From assembly GCA_001275005.1 (NCBI GenBank), contig JWZX01000433.1, positions 1-16,693 on the forward strand: 16,693 nucleotides of DNA, in the 5' to 3' direction. Shown piece by piece: positions 16,560 through 16,693 of the stretch. Position numbers and translations under genes: made by a program. Position 1 is the stretch's first letter; each line of letters starts with the position of its first letter. Source of the stretch: Chrysochromulina tobinii (Eukaryota > Haptophyta > Prymnesiales > Chrysochromulinaceae). The notes below the pieces were generated by a model. That model had not been told where the DNA came from and searched no databases. It saw nothing but the letters and a program-made list of their open reading frames with translations.

Positions 16560-16693
16560 CCGAGCGCGCGTGTGGAGGTCGATAGTAGATGCGGCATGCG
16601 CGCGATTCATCAGTGTAAGGTACGCCATACGCAGCGTATTTTGTTTTTGCGTATTTTCAGCATTTTGCGTATTGCGTATTTTTGACCCGCATT

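Larger units (their letters stand above)
15931..16693. other. 3' flank of glycyl-tRNA synthetase and right-hand intergenic DNA
   Basis: No convincing gene lies in these 763 bp. Frames open on either strand are Arg/Pro/Ser-rich and have no recognisable domain. The region holds a 10-bp repeat array (16001-16049), a perfect 16-bp palindrome (16544-16559) and an abruptly AT-rich right end (about 16610-16685) in which GCGTATT occurs at 16634, 16649, 16667 and 16674. The AT-rich end might be a promoter or replication/attachment-like DNA, but nothing in it is diagnostic. Confidence 0.4.

Noticed and set aside
16131-16685. Frames on both strands right of the synthetase (184 and 148 codons)
   Set aside because: Arg/Ser/Pro-rich text without domains, present on both strands at once, in DNA of simple composition. 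Nothing supports translation.

Overview
The window looks like nuclear DNA from a GC-rich, plastid-bearing microbial eukaryote, most likely an alga with a red secondary plastid (haptophyte, pelagophyte or another stramenopile). Reasons seen in the sequence: genes interrupted by short GT-AG introns (91 to 262 nt), proteins typical of eukaryotes (the gamma-secretase subunit APH-1, a WHEP domain on a tRNA synthetase), a hydrophobic signal peptide ending in an A-F-A-P motif of the kind that opens bipartite plastid-targeting leaders, and Ser-Pro-rich extracellular linkers like those of algal wall proteins. The species cannot be fixed from sequence alone.

Layout, left to right: (1) minus strand, 922 to the left edge: N-terminal part of a proline-rich, coiled-coil protein that runs out of the window; (2) minus strand, 2877-1656: a three-exon pirin; (3) minus strand, 8361-3448: a three-exon gene for a ~1565-residue type I membrane protein with two tandem bacterial-like beta-helix modules, Ser/Pro linkers, a second glycine-rich beta-helix, one membrane segment and a basic cytoplasmic tail; (4) minus strand, 9944-9135: intronless APH-1; (5) minus strand, 11441-10321: three-exon phosphoserine phosphatase (serine biosynthesis); (6) minus strand, 13378-12143: plastid-targeted protein of unknown function; (7) plus strand, 13578-15930: two-exon glycyl-tRNA synthetase with leader and WHEP domain, divergent from (6) across a 199-bp shared promoter. 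No rRNA, tRNA, CRISPR or transposase gene was recognised.

The most striking theme is the introns. Two (phosphoserine phosphatase intron 2, glycyl-tRNA synthetase intron) are largely built of 11-bp and 10-bp tandem repeats, and in both the sequence around the donor is repeated around the acceptor. That is the footprint expected if introns arise by tandem duplication of an exonic AGGT-containing segment. The two pirin introns show weaker versions. A second theme is a 5-bp TCAAG repeat about 25 nt upstream of the start codons of two adjacent genes (APH-1 and phosphoserine phosphatase). Apart from the divergent pair of probably plastid-targeted proteins, the neighbouring genes do not form an obvious pathway.
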